In this document: positions 23,901 through 33,486 of the stretch, one piece after another
How positions within the stretch are numbered: position 1 is the stretch's first letter
Layout: each line of letters begins with the position of its first letter
Assembly: GCA_024529925.1 (NCBI GenBank)
Contig: JAFEUB010000968.1
Coordinates: forward strand, 1,207,501 to 1,271,500
Reading direction: 5' to 3'
From: Ophthalmolycus amberensis
Lineage: Eukaryota > Chordata > Actinopteri > Perciformes > Zoarcidae
Length of the DNA: 64,000 nucleotides
The notes under the pieces: generated by a model
Told to the model about the DNA's origin: nothing
Databases searched by the model: none
Seen by the model: only the letters and a program-made list of their open reading frames with translations
Made by a program: the position numbers and the translations under genes

Positions 23901-25769
23901 TACAAGTGTTGCATTCTGGGTAGAAAATGACCATGCAAGCCAGTGAAAGCAACATACAAGAGTTTTGTCTACGGCCTGACAAATATTTATTTATGAACCA
24001 CAATGAAAACATGAAAATAAAGTTGAATCAAACAGACTTGAGTGCGACAGTTAATTCTTAAACTTGAACGGTAATTAAAAAACCAAGCTCCATTTCAGGT
24101 CCAAACCTGCCCGAGAGCTTTTGACTACATCACATGGCCTTCATCAGTAGATGCATGGTTGTTCATCTATGGTTGTCCATGTAAATGTTTTTGGTTTTCG
24201 CCACCTCCAAGACCTCTCACCAAAGTTCCTTTCAAATTTAGTTCTTTCTTTACCTTAGACATAGTAGGTATAGCAAAACATCAATACAGGGCCCGCTTGC
24301 TTATTTAAGCTTCCGGCTTCAGAAGCCAATTTCACATACATCTGTGCCTTTAGGTCAGTAATTGTGGCCTTGATATCTTTACATAGGGAAGAAGTTTACA
24401 ATGCACAGACAAATTACTAGTTATTACAGTTATTACGGCTCATTCAACACATCCAATGTAATATATACTATTGAACATCTGTAATTCGAGTTTCATACAT
24501 TTTTCCTTTTCATGATGGATTTAGCATTCAGCAAGTCAATGACTGTTGGCTCGTGGCCTCTAAGCTGTAATTGACACCATGGTCGACCAATATTTATTCT
24601 AACGCATCAACGTTTTCTCTAGTACTACCTGCTACAGCCGTTGTATTCGCTCAGCTGTTGAAAAGTCAATCTTCCTACCACTGTTTTGCTTTATTTCCTT
24701 TGTGTCATCGTCGCCGTTCTTTAGTCCGAGTCGAGGTTACGGTGACATCCAGGCAGCCACCCTGGTGCCCCTCTTTTCTTCTTGCCTGCTAATATCCTGT
24801 GAAATCCAGCAAACTTAATTTGAGGGGAAAGGAGCTGAACCTGAACTAAGCGGATTGAATTAATAAATGTGTTTTCCATTTAACGGTTTGATTTCTCCAA
24901 AGCCTGTTTACAGCCACCGAATGATCTGCCTTTAAGTATAAGGCGCACGCCCAAATCTGCTTACAGTTGCCTAAATCTATTATCTCGCTCCACCTTCTGG
25001 CAAGTCACTGACTCTATGTCGGATGTGTGTATGCGAGTGAAGGCGTACGGGCCTGCGCGTGTACCAGTTTTGACATGCACGTCTGAGGTTAGCAGTAGAA
25101 AAATAAAAGGGATTTTCAGCCAATATTTGCTTTTTCACAAGTGACTGAATAAATGGATTATATGTGTGAGCACACAATCATACCAATAAGCACGAAGGTC
25201 CAAAACAGACTGACATAATTGCACATTTACAGTATCTGGCCAAAAGAAACTTCAGGTCAGGCAGTTTGAGATTTAATATTTGAGGAGTTCTGTTACAAAT
25301 AATCTGCATCACTGGGAATAAAATCCTTGGAACCCAAATTGTTGGTAATTTCCAACGTCAAATGCAGGATTACATGATCTACGTGACGAGAAACTTCCTC
25401 ATCTCTTTCAGCTTTTTGTGTACACTAAATGCTCGGCAGTCAAATCTGGATTCTTATTTTTTACTTTCCTGCAAAGCGGATTGTGGAAGGAGGATTTTCA
25501 GGTTTGATGTATTTCTCTCTGTTTATTACAGGTGATGTAATCTGCTCAGTTGCTACCTTTTTGGTCACCCCAACAGTATCACATTTTGCTTTCCACTTTA
25601 CAACTGGAAAAATGACTTCGGGGAACAAAATTTCTTATCGGCTTCTGAATGAAACAGGCAGGATAGGTTATGAATATGCTGAACTACCCTAAACTGTATG
25701 TCTACGATCCCTAGTTTACGTGGGCTTTCATGGCTTGCAGCCCTTGCCATTGGTTGCATGCACAAAGTG
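20901..25769. other. Noncoding stretch, no gene recognised
   Basis: AT-rich with scattered short runs, for example a G7 run near 22830. All frames are short and lack recognisable protein similarity. Confidence 0.5.
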
Positions 25770-26120
25770 TCCCCTTTATTTGGTACACCTGAACAATCCA
25801 ATACAGCAGCCCCGCTACAACATCGGTCTTTTCTAAGCTCAAGATGTTCAGTTTTTGATGACTTTTCCGGAAATGTGTGAATTCCAAAATGTTTAGATTA
25901 TCGAGGTCATAGTTAAAGGTTGTGTTGTAATAAACTACATTATATTGAGTTGTTTTTTTGCATTGCCATGAGGGGTCCTACACCATCACCAGCTATGACC
26001 TCAATAATAATGTAATATATGATGTGATTTACCCACTGATCTAAAACAATAATAATATGATAATGTAATTCTATAAAGGCTTGATCTGGTGTCCAACGAC
26101 TTTTATTAGATATATTCTCC
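25770..26120. repeat. Probable teleost interspersed repeat fragment
   Basis: The phrases TTTATTTGGTACACCTGAAC, CAATCCAATACAGCAGCCCC, AGTTTTTGATGACTTTT, AATAAACTACATTATATTG and GAGGGGTCCTACACCATC occur in the order I associate with a repeat seen in many fish genomes. No coding frame. Family and exact borders are unknown. Confidence 0.4.
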
Positions 26121-28226
26121 ACTTAAAAGTTTGTTCCAGAAACTACGCTGGTACCATTTTGGCAGCCTTCACAAAGTGAATTAAAAATGACAAAGCAAGT
26201 TCAACAACTAAAATAAACAAATATCAAAGGAATAAAACCAATCATAAAGTCATGTATGAAGGTCTCCACCTATTTTTTAAGAAGGGGTCTCTATGGAAGA
26301 AAATCAATTTGAGGCCTTTTCAGCATTTCAATTCTCTTAGGTAATTGAAACTGCATGGTCCAGAGCCTTTTTTAATATTAATCGAAGGTGCCCCGGATGC
26401 TATTACTTTTAAAAAAAAGAAAAAAAAAAGCAAATTTGTTGCAGCGCTTCAATTCGACTTCATTAATTTCTCGGCGGTGAATGGGCACTAGAGATGGAGG
26501 CCGAGTGCATCAAATCATACTCCTTGCTTGTATCTATTATGCCTCATGATGAGCATAATTACCTTACTGCCCCTTCCATTCATCAGTCAAAGGATGGGGC
26601 ATAAAGTAGATGTGTTTGACAGGAGTTGAAGTTTCCAAAGGCAGAAGGTAACTGGTTTTTTTCAACAATAATAAAACATCACAATGCTAGCACTAAAAAC
26701 GTATCAGTGAATATGTTTTTCTGATTCCTTGGATCAGCTCCCAGCAAGAAACTCTGTCCATGATAGGTCACGTGAAAAGTCTGCTTTTATGATGAAGCTG
26801 TAGAACAGAACGGGCACCATTTAACTGCTGACAGTTCCTTTCTCCAGGTAGCTGTCGGAGAAAAAAAAAAAAAAAACGTTGCACAATTTATTCAGGTTCA
26901 GTCCTGACCTATCCCTGACATTTTCAGACACGGGCATTCTAACGGACTGTTTTGCAGACGTTGACTTCATGTGGGTTATTTGTCAGCAAAATGGACACGC
27001 CATCGGCTTCGGGGTACTCCCTGAGAAACGTTAAAAACAAAGTCAAATGATGCCTGTATAGATTGTTCTCTCTGTAACCATTACATGTCAACAAAATATG
27101 GTCTTACTGTATGTCAATCCTAATGTTCATTTCATGAAGACGTACTCGTAGCCTCACAAACAGCATGTCAACTTGACAGCAGGTTACAGGCATGTGGGGG
27201 CAGTGGATATACCAGTGGCTATAAAGAGTATTTGTTTTATGAAAAGGGAAACAACCTTCAATTAATATCAATGTGAAAACAGATCGTTGTGTAAATGCAG
27301 CATATGCCTGTGTAAAGCTGAATGTGAAAGAAATGTCCTCTCCCACTGTTGTGTATATATACGTGGAGCTGTCCTTGGTCCTGAAACAGCCGTGGCGCTG
27401 AAATGCAATAAAGGAGACAGTCCCTAAATACCTCGGATGAAATGTATGTTTCATCTAAGATTCTTTAAAAAATTAAAGGTGGACGCAATAATAAATAATG
27501 CACAAAACGTGCGTAACAACCAAACTGAATGCGGACTGCAGATCAATGTTATCAAAACAAATGCAGTAATGAAACACATTTGATTACTTTCAAACCATCT
27601 TGTGCATATATTGCATTCACACGAGCAGCAACAATGGTGGCAAATGAAAAATCTGAACCGACTGTATTGCCGAGGCTATACCTGGACTAAGCTGACAGTG
27701 ATGGGAATATACTAACCCTTCCCTGAGCTTTTCTACAGGACCAGCTAGGTAATAAAGTAGTGCCAATAAGACAGTTTGCCAATAAAGGATTAAGTGCTTC
27801 GGCTCTCTGTTTAAGCAAAATGGGGAATTAAGTGCAGAAGCACTTTTGAGGAAGAGTGTTTGAGGTGTGACAGAGGACGAGGGGGATAAATTCCTCTATT
27901 TTGGTGGAGAGGTAACACTTTGCCATTGCTAAGTACAGCCCATTGTGGATCTAACAGAAAGCATACAGTTATGAGAAGATATTGTTCTGCCACTGTGAAG
28001 AAAATAATCGACTTCAGTAAATACGGTATGACAATTGCATTTTTATAAAGTGTGAGTCACCGCAACCACGGAAGGTCCTTGGGTATCCAGCCATAACTGG
28101 CCACCCAAAATAGTATCCAGTTTGCTGTAGCAGAATGCTAAATTGGCTATGGATAGACATAGAGGTCCACTCACGCAGGACACACACACACACGTAACCA
28201 CAAAAATTGCATTCAGGCTGTTTTTA
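26121..28226. other. Noncoding stretch, no gene recognised
   Basis: Contains an A16 run at 26861-26876 and a short CA run near 28182-28192. Nothing coding recognised. Confidence 0.5.
26861..26876. repeat. A16 homopolymer
   Basis: Sixteen A bases after GTCGGAG. No retroelement body recognised upstream. Confidence 0.9.
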
Positions 28227-28505
28227 TGAATGAATGAATGAATTTTATTTATAGAGCGCTTTTCATAGACATAACGTCACAAAGTGCTTAACAGAGCAGA
28301 AATGTAAAAGCATAAAAAACACAATGTGACCTAGGGTCAATAAATTACATGCACAGAGAAAAATAAAATAAAAAATAATAATAAAAAATAAAATACAGAT
28401 TTAAAACATATTTTAAGAGCAGGTCTAGGACATGGATTTTTACTCAAACGCCAGCCTAAAAAGGTGGGTTTTGAGCTGTTTTTTAAAAGTATTCACAGTA
28501 ACTGC
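28227..28505 (-). mobile_element. 3' end of a second, older LINE family (CR1/L2-like)
   Basis: Read on the minus strand, this is the end of a LINE ORF2 followed by a 3' UTR, an AGCACTTTG...AAAGCGCT hairpin (28255-28288) and a tetramer tail of four units, (TGAA)4 on the plus strand at 28227-28242. The coding end at 28440-28505 translates to AVTVNTFKKQLKTHLFRLAFE and a stop, the typical C-terminus of fish CR1/L2-type reverse transcriptases. It differs from the SFKSRLKTFLFAAAFN end of copies 1 and 2, and the tail unit differs too, so it is another family. It is severely 5'-truncated. LINE copy 2 begins about 46 bp beyond it. Confidence 0.8.
28440..28505 (-). pseudogene. C-terminal remnant of an older LINE ORF2
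   Basis: About 21 codons remain, running from 28505 down to the TAA whose complement lies at 28440-28442. The FKKQLKTHLFRLAF pattern identifies it; nothing upstream of it is preserved. Confidence 0.75.
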
Positions 28506-28551
28506 TACCAAATGTCAATACTCATCCTACACTCATCCTAAAAAATATCGA

Positions 28552-28780
28552 CCTTGATGAGAGAGTGCAGTCGCTTTGCTGCTTGCTCTTGCCTCTGCTT
28601 GCCTCTTCTTGCATTTTCTTGCTTCAATTTGCCAGATATATCACATTTTTCTTGCCAGATATATCACATATATCACTCTTCAACGTTTGAGTGAAGACAA
28701 ATCCGTCGGAAGGTCGTCGAGCTATTTGGATTGTTGGCTAATGCTAACTAGCAGCTAAGTTAAAGCTAAGTAGCAGCAAG
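28552..28780 (+). promoter_or_regulatory. LINE copy 2 5' UTR / presumed internal promoter
   Basis: Matches the 5' UTR of copy 1 with scattered changes. The 23-bp tandem unit is present twice (28629-28651 and 28652-28674); its first unit differs from the second by two bases. Because both copies start at the same base, this is the true 5' end of the family. Promoter activity is inferred from how LINEs work, not seen. Confidence 0.6.
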
Positions 28781-30271
28781 ATGCCCCCCTTTTCCACGGA
28801 TGACTACTACAAACTCCTACAGAAGATTGCAGTCTTGGAAACAAAAATCTACCGACTAGAAGTAAACGCGGAGGTAAATGGACTGTGTGGGAATGATACC
28901 ACTCTACCATGGACTAAAAACACTGGACAAACGCTAGCTAAGACACAGCTAACTAGCACAACCAGGCCTACCAAGAAACAGGAGGAGAGAGCAGATAATG
29001 AATCTTCAAATGGTAGTCCTCCCTGGAACTCTCTCGGTGCAAAGCCGAAGAGAAAATATGTGGGAGGACGACTAACAGGCAGAGTCCAGCGCCCTGGGAT
29101 TTGTGATGCGACTGGCTGGCCTGCACTAGCACACAGGCAGAACTCCTCCTCAACCCCTGCACCCAGATGGACAAAGCCAAGGACAGCTAAGAAAAGTAAA
29201 ACCTGCAAAACACCTCCACAACAACCAAGCCTACAACTTCAAAACAGATTTGCTCCATTGTCGCAGGATCCTAAATCTCCATCTGATGCCCTGGATAAGC
29301 AGCTATCTCCTCAAAGCGGGGTAAGAACTGAGAGTCAATGTGAGAGTAAAAGGCCGCAGGCAAAGCTAGTGACTGGGCCTGAGACTCTGATTGTTGGTGA
29401 CTATGCTGTAAAAGATGTCAGAAAACTGTGCAGCAAGAACACCAAAATACTCTGCTTTCCGAAAGATATGGTCTCTGACATGAGAGACAAAATCCTGGAC
29501 ATCGTAGCTGACTATCCCACAGCGAAAAACATCATCGTGCATGCAGGAAGCTGTGATATTGTGAAACAACAGTCTGAAGTTCTGAAGCGAGACTTTATTG
29601 ATCTGTTAAACACAGTCAGCTCTGTCAAGGCTGAGGTGTTTATCAGTGGCCCTCTTCCACCAGTCAGAGGAGGAGATGAAGGATTCAGCAGGCTGTTTGC
29701 ACTGAACAAATGGCTGTCAACTGCATGTACTGACCATTCAGTACATTTTATCAACAATTTCTACCTTTTCTGGGAGCGCAGACATCTTTTTACAGTGCAT
29801 GGAGTTTGCCTAAACAAGTCAGGGGTAAAATTGTTTACCTCTAACCTATTTTTCTCTCTGCGTCACTCGTCTGTCCCAACTGCCAAGGACAAGATACAAG
29901 AGGAGTCTAAACAAGAGATAACCACACAGCATCGCCATGGAGACCTTACGGGAAGGATGCCCCCGCCTAATGCCCCACCCTTCCTAGACGCGGAGTCTTT
30001 ACCTCCCTCCCCAGCACCTACTTCAGGTCCATACTTTGGACTGCAAAGTATGGACTTCCTAGACGAGCAGTCTTTACCTCCCTCCCCAGCACCTACTTCT
30101 ATTTCGGGTCCATACTTTGGATCGCAAGCCTCTCTCACACTCTCCCCATCCTCCCCCCACCTGGAGTTCACTGACCACATGAAAGAGCTGGTCATTGCTG
30201 GAACCAAACACACTCCTCTCCCCACTCCTCGACGGTACTACGACCATCCTCTGTCTCCCCTAAATAATTGA
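28781..30271 (+). CDS. LINE ORF1 protein: coiled coil plus inactive esterase-like domain
   Basis: 496 aa. Residues about 5-30 (YYKLLQKIAVLETKIYRLEV) look like a short coiled coil for self-association. Residues 60-200 are basic and low in complexity and may bind RNA. Residues about 200-365 align with the SGNH/GDSL esterase-like domain of CR1/L2 ORF1 proteins: TLIVGDYAVKDV, NIIVHAGSCDI, QSEVLKRDF, FISGPLPP, FINNFYLFW, CLNKSGVKLF. The catalytic set is missing: Ser to Tyr at about 207 (GDY), Asn to Cys at about 258 (GSCD), Asp to His at about 340 and His to Cys at about 343 (HGVCLN for DGLHPN-type). The proline/serine-rich tail holds two FLD..SLPPSPAPTS units. In CR1/L2-type LINEs, ORF1 proteins are thought to package element RNA. 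The ATG at 28781 is the first in frame and matches copy 1. No zinc knuckle is seen. Confidence 0.92.
   Translation: MPPFSTDDYYKLLQKIAVLETKIYRLEVNAEVNGLCGNDTTLPWTKNTGQTLAKTQLTSTTRPTKKQEERADNESSNGSPPWNSLGAKPKRKYVGGRLTGRVQRPGICDATGWPALAHRQNSSSTPAPRWTKPRTAKKSKTCKTPPQQPSLQLQNRFAPLSQDPKSPSDALDKQLSPQSGVRTESQCESKRPQAKLVTGPETLIVGDYAVKDVRKLCSKNTKILCFPKDMVSDMRDKILDIVADYPTAKNIIVHAGSCDIVKQQSEVLKRDFIDLLNTVSSVKAEVFISGPLPPVRGGDEGFSRLFALNKWLSTACTDHSVHFINNFYLFWERRHLFTVHGVCLNKSGVKLFTSNLFFSLRHSSVPTAKDKIQEESKQEITTQHRHGDLTGRMPPPNAPPFLDAESLPPSPAPTSGPYFGLQSMDFLDEQSLPPSPAPTSISGPYFGSQASLTLSPSSPHLEFTDHMKELVIAGTKHTPLPTPRRYYDHPLSPLNN
29981..30127 (+). repeat. Tandem duplication in ORF1 tail of copy 2
   Basis: Two adjacent coding units, 29981-30055 (75 bp) and 30056-30127 (72 bp), both encode FLD..SLPPSPAPTS followed by SGPYFG. 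Copy 1 has one such unit. The frame is preserved. Confidence 0.85.
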
Positions 30272-30350
30272 TATCTTCTGGGTCCAGGCTACAAGGCTAA
30301 TGATACCAATGACTCTCTCCAGGAAAGGTCGGGGCCCTGTTTGGAGCTAG
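30269..30350 (+). promoter_or_regulatory. ORF1-ORF2 junction: in-frame UGA, short overlapping frame, non-AUG ORF2 start
   Basis: ORF1 ends with TGA at 30269-30271. The same frame then stays open for 23 codons (30272-30340) into ORF2. The first codon that aligns with the copy 1 ORF2 ATG is TTG at 30341. A 16-codon mini-frame in another frame starts at ATG 30300 and stops at TAG 30348-30350, overlapping the ORF2 start; the same mini-frame occurs in copy 1 (11938-11988). The layout fits reinitiation, non-AUG initiation or UGA readthrough; sequence alone does not decide. Confidence 0.7.
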
Positions 30351-33289
30351 CCGTTTCAATTCCTGTCCTGCAAGTTCATAGAAAAGGAAAGGTGAGAAGA
30401 AACAATAGTAAACATGCAAACTTATCAAACTTAGCATACATTCCTCGTCAGCCTGTCCAAATAAATTGGGCAAAGAAAGCTTTAACCACATTAAACTTAG
30501 CTTTATTAAATGTCAGGTCTCTGTCAGGAAAAACATTTTTAATCAATGATTTTATTATGAGGCACAAACTGGACATTTTGTTTTTAACTGAAACTTGGTT
30601 AAATCAAGATAACAATGCAGCTGTTCTTATTGAATCAACACCTCACAACTTCAGTTTCATGAGCGAAACAAGAGCGCATAAGAAAGGAGGTGGAGTTGCT
30701 GTTTTATTTAATGATTCTCTTCAATGCAAGCAGATGCCCTTTGGTCATTTTAGTTCTTTTGAATATGTGGCTCTGAATTCCACTCAAGCTTTATTCCTAA
30801 ACATTTACAGACCGCCTAAATACTGTGCGACCTTCTTTGATGAGTTTACTGAACTGCTGTCTGTAATCTGTATTGATTTTGACTGTGTTGTTATTGTTGG
30901 TGATTTTAATATCCATGTTGATAATCCCCAGGACAGAGAGTCTATAGAACTATGTGGTGTCCTTGATAACTATGATCTGACTCAGCATGTGACAGGACCC
31001 ACCCACAACAGGGGGCACACTCTGGACCTAATCATCACCAAAGGTGTAAACATTTCCAAGGTTGCTGTGACTGATGTTGCACTCTCTGATCATTTCTGTG
31101 TTTTCTTTGAGAGTGCAATCTCCTTGCACACAAATGTCCAAACCAAGGTTGTGACAAAGCGTTACATCTCTGAAAACACCAGTGAACTATTTATTCAGAA
31201 GTTCTCCTCCACACCAGCCCTCTCTTGCCTCTCAGTCAATGAGCTTGTAGATGGCTTCAATTTTAAAGTTAAAAATATTATTGATGCCATTGCACCCACA
31301 AAAGTGAAGGTTGTCTCGGGTAAGCAAAGATCTCCTTGGACAAATGCTACGCTGGTCAAAATAGAGAAACGAGAGTGTCGGAAAGCTGAGCGCAGGTGGC
31401 GAAAAACTAATCTCCAGGTTCACTGTGACATCTATAAAGAGAGACTTCGCAATTATAATTTGGAACTTAGAAATGCAAGGCAGTCATTCTTCTCTGACAT
31501 CATAACCAAAAACAAGAACAATACACGCGCCTTATTTGCTACCGTCGACAGGCTAACAAACCCTCCAGTGTCGGTAGCTGCTGAACTCCAATCCACCTGG
31601 GCATGCAATCAATTTGCCTCCTTTTTTACTGACAAAATTCAGAAAATTAGACAAGCAGTCAGTGCCTCCACATCAACCACAGGATATGTGTTGTCCCGAT
31701 CTCTGAATAACATCCATTCAAATATCATGACACAATTTCATTCAATCGACCGTAGAAGCCTAGAAGACATTATACAACATCTGAAGTCATCCTCCTGCTG
31801 CTTGGATATTCTACCAACACACTTTTTCAAAAATATTTCAAACTGCATGACCACTGATCTTTTACAAATTGTAAACACATCCCTTCTCTCAGGTGTCTTC
31901 CCACAAGCCCTAAAAACTGCAGTTATTAAACCACTCCTAAAGAAGGTTAGTTTAGACTCCGCAACGATGAAAAATTATCGGCCAATATCAAACCTCCCAT
32001 TTTTAAGTAAAATAATTGAAAAAGCGGTTTTCCAACAGCTGACCAACTTCTTGACCGTAAATAACTGCTTTGATGTTTTCCAGTCAGGCTTTCGACAGCA
32101 CCACAGCACTGAAACTGCTCTTGTTAAGGTTTTCAACGACATCCACTTAAACATAGACAACAGCAGAAGTTCAGTCTTAGTGTTACTAGATCTCAGTGCT
32201 GCATTCGACACGGTCGACCATGCCATACTCCTAGAAAGACTAAAAATCTGGGTGGGACTCTCTGGCACAGCATTTAACTGGATTGAATCCTACTTGAAGG
32301 GCCGAGAATACTTTGTGTCTGTAGCTGATTACACATCAGAGCTGACTAAAATGACATGTGGTGTTCCCCAAGGTTCAATACTGGGGCCTCTTCTGTTCAA
32401 CATCTACATGCTTCCACTAGCTCAGATTATGGAAAACAACAAAGTGTGTTATCATAATTATGCAGACGACACACAAATCTACATAACTATGTCACCAGGG
32501 GACTATAATCCCATACAAGGGCTGGGTAACTGCATTGAACAAATCAACAACTGGATGTGCCAGAATTTTCTTCAATTAAACAAAGATAAAACAGAAGTAA
32601 TTGTTTTTGGTACCAAGGACGAACAATTGAAAATCACCGCTCAGCTTCAGTCACTGATGTTAAAACCCACAAACCAAGCCAGAAATCTAGGTGTAGTTAT
32701 GGATTCAGACCTCAACCTGAACAGCCATATCAAGACAATTACAAAATCAGCCTATTATCACCTGAAGAATATATCAAGGATTAGAGGATTTATGTCTCAA
32801 CAGGATTTGGAAAAACTTGTCCACGCATTTATCTTCAGCAGACTGGACTACTGTAACGGTGTGTTTACAGGTCTCTGTAAAAAGTCCGTCAGAAAGCTGC
32901 AGCTGATTCAGAACGCTGCAGCTCGAGTCCTCACTAAGACCAGGAGGGTGGATCACATCACTCCAGTTCTGAGGTCTTTGCACTGGCTTCCTGTCCAACA
33001 AAGAATTGACTTTAAAATCCTGCTGTTGGTTTACAAAGCACTGAATGGTTTTGGGCCAAAATACATCTCTGATCTGCTGCTACCTTATGAACCATCCCGA
33101 CCCCTCAGGTCATCTGGGACCGGTCTACTTTCTGTTCCCAGAGTCAGAACTAAACATGGAGAAGCAGCGTTCAGTTTTTCTGCTCCACATATCTGGAACA
33201 AAGTCCCAGAAAGCTGCACGTCTGCTGAGACCCTCAGCTCATTTAAATCAAGATTGAAGACCTTTCTGTTTGCTGCTGCCTTTAATTGA
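30341..33289 (+). CDS. LINE ORF2 protein: APE endonuclease plus reverse transcriptase
   Basis: About 982 codons from a TTG at 30341, which aligns with the ATG of copy 1. The enzyme nicks target DNA and copies the element RNA there (target-primed reverse transcription, in the nucleus). APE-type endonuclease, residues about 50-255: NVRS (Asn57), TETW (Glu84), KGGGVAVLF, NIYRPP, GDFNIH (187-192), HTLDLII, and SDH (249-251). Reverse transcriptase, about 525-800: KNYRPISNLPFLSKIIEK, LDLSAAFDTVDH (Asp617), CGVPQGSILGPLLFN, YADDTQIYI (Asp709, Asp710), LNKDKTEVIVFG and NLGVVMD. The C-terminal domain, about 810-982, has SRLDYCNGV, LQLIQNAAARVLTKT, LRSLHWLPVQQRIDFK and SFKSRLKTFLF, typical of L2/CR1-like ORF2. 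Length fits the clade. The first in-frame AUG is codon 73, past Asn57, and would cripple the endonuclease, so the start is likely upstream or non-AUG. Confidence 0.94.
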   Translation: MELAVSIPVLQVHRKGKVRRNNSKHANLSNLAYIPRQPVQINWAKKALTTLNLALLNVRSLSGKTFLINDFIMRHKLDILFLTETWLNQDNNAAVLIESTPHNFSFMSETRAHKKGGGVAVLFNDSLQCKQMPFGHFSSFEYVALNSTQALFLNIYRPPKYCATFFDEFTELLSVICIDFDCVVIVGDFNIHVDNPQDRESIELCGVLDNYDLTQHVTGPTHNRGHTLDLIITKGVNISKVAVTDVALSDHFCVFFESAISLHTNVQTKVVTKRYISENTSELFIQKFSSTPALSCLSVNELVDGFNFKVKNIIDAIAPTKVKVVSGKQRSPWTNATLVKIEKRECRKAERRWRKTNLQVHCDIYKERLRNYNLELRNARQSFFSDIITKNKNNTRALFATVDRLTNPPVSVAAELQSTWACNQFASFFTDKIQKIRQAVSASTSTTGYVLSRSLNNIHSNIMTQFHSIDRRSLEDIIQHLKSSSCCLDILPTHFFKNISNCMTTDLLQIVNTSLLSGVFPQALKTAVIKPLLKKVSLDSATMKNYRPISNLPFLSKIIEKAVFQQLTNFLTVNNCFDVFQSGFRQHHSTETALVKVFNDIHLNIDNSRSSVLVLLDLSAAFDTVDHAILLERLKIWVGLSGTAFNWIESYLKGREYFVSVADYTSELTKMTCGVPQGSILGPLLFNIYMLPLAQIMENNKVCYHNYADDTQIYITMSPGDYNPIQGLGNCIEQINNWMCQNFLQLNKDKTEVIVFGTKDEQLKITAQLQSLMLKPTNQARNLGVVMDSDLNLNSHIKTITKSAYYHLKNISRIRGFMSQQDLEKLVHAFIFSRLDYCNGVFTGLCKKSVRKLQLIQNAAARVLTKTRRVDHITPVLRSLHWLPVQQRIDFKILLLVYKALNGFGPKYISDLLLPYEPSRPLRSSGTGLLSVPRVRTKHGEAAFSFSAPHIWNKVPESCTSAETLSSFKSRLKTFLFAAAFN

Positions 33290-33433
33290 ACCACATTCAA
33301 TTAATATATTAATCAATTTCCTGCATTTCTGCATTTTACTACTGAATTTTATTTCTTACACTGTTTCTTTAATTGTTTTTAAATCTCCTTTTCTTTTGCC
33401 TTATGTTTTGATGCTTTTAATGGTTTTATGTGA

Positions 33434-33486
33434 AGCACTTTGAATTACCTTGTTGAAATGTGCTATACAAATAAACTTGCCTTGCC
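33434..33486 (+). promoter_or_regulatory. LINE copy 2 3' hairpin and pentamer tail
   Basis: AGCAC (33434-33438) pairs with GTGCT (33460-33464), with TTT/AAA extending the stem around one bulged base. The loop holds GAATTACCTTGTTG. ATACAAATAAAC follows, then two TTGCC units at 33477-33486. The position and form match the RT-binding 3' hairpin of L2-type LINEs. Confidence 0.75.

Noticed and set aside
30269..30271. UGA as a selenocysteine codon
   Set aside because: No SECIS-like element was recognised in the 3' UTR, and LINE ORF1 proteins are not known selenoproteins. Plain termination or readthrough is simpler.
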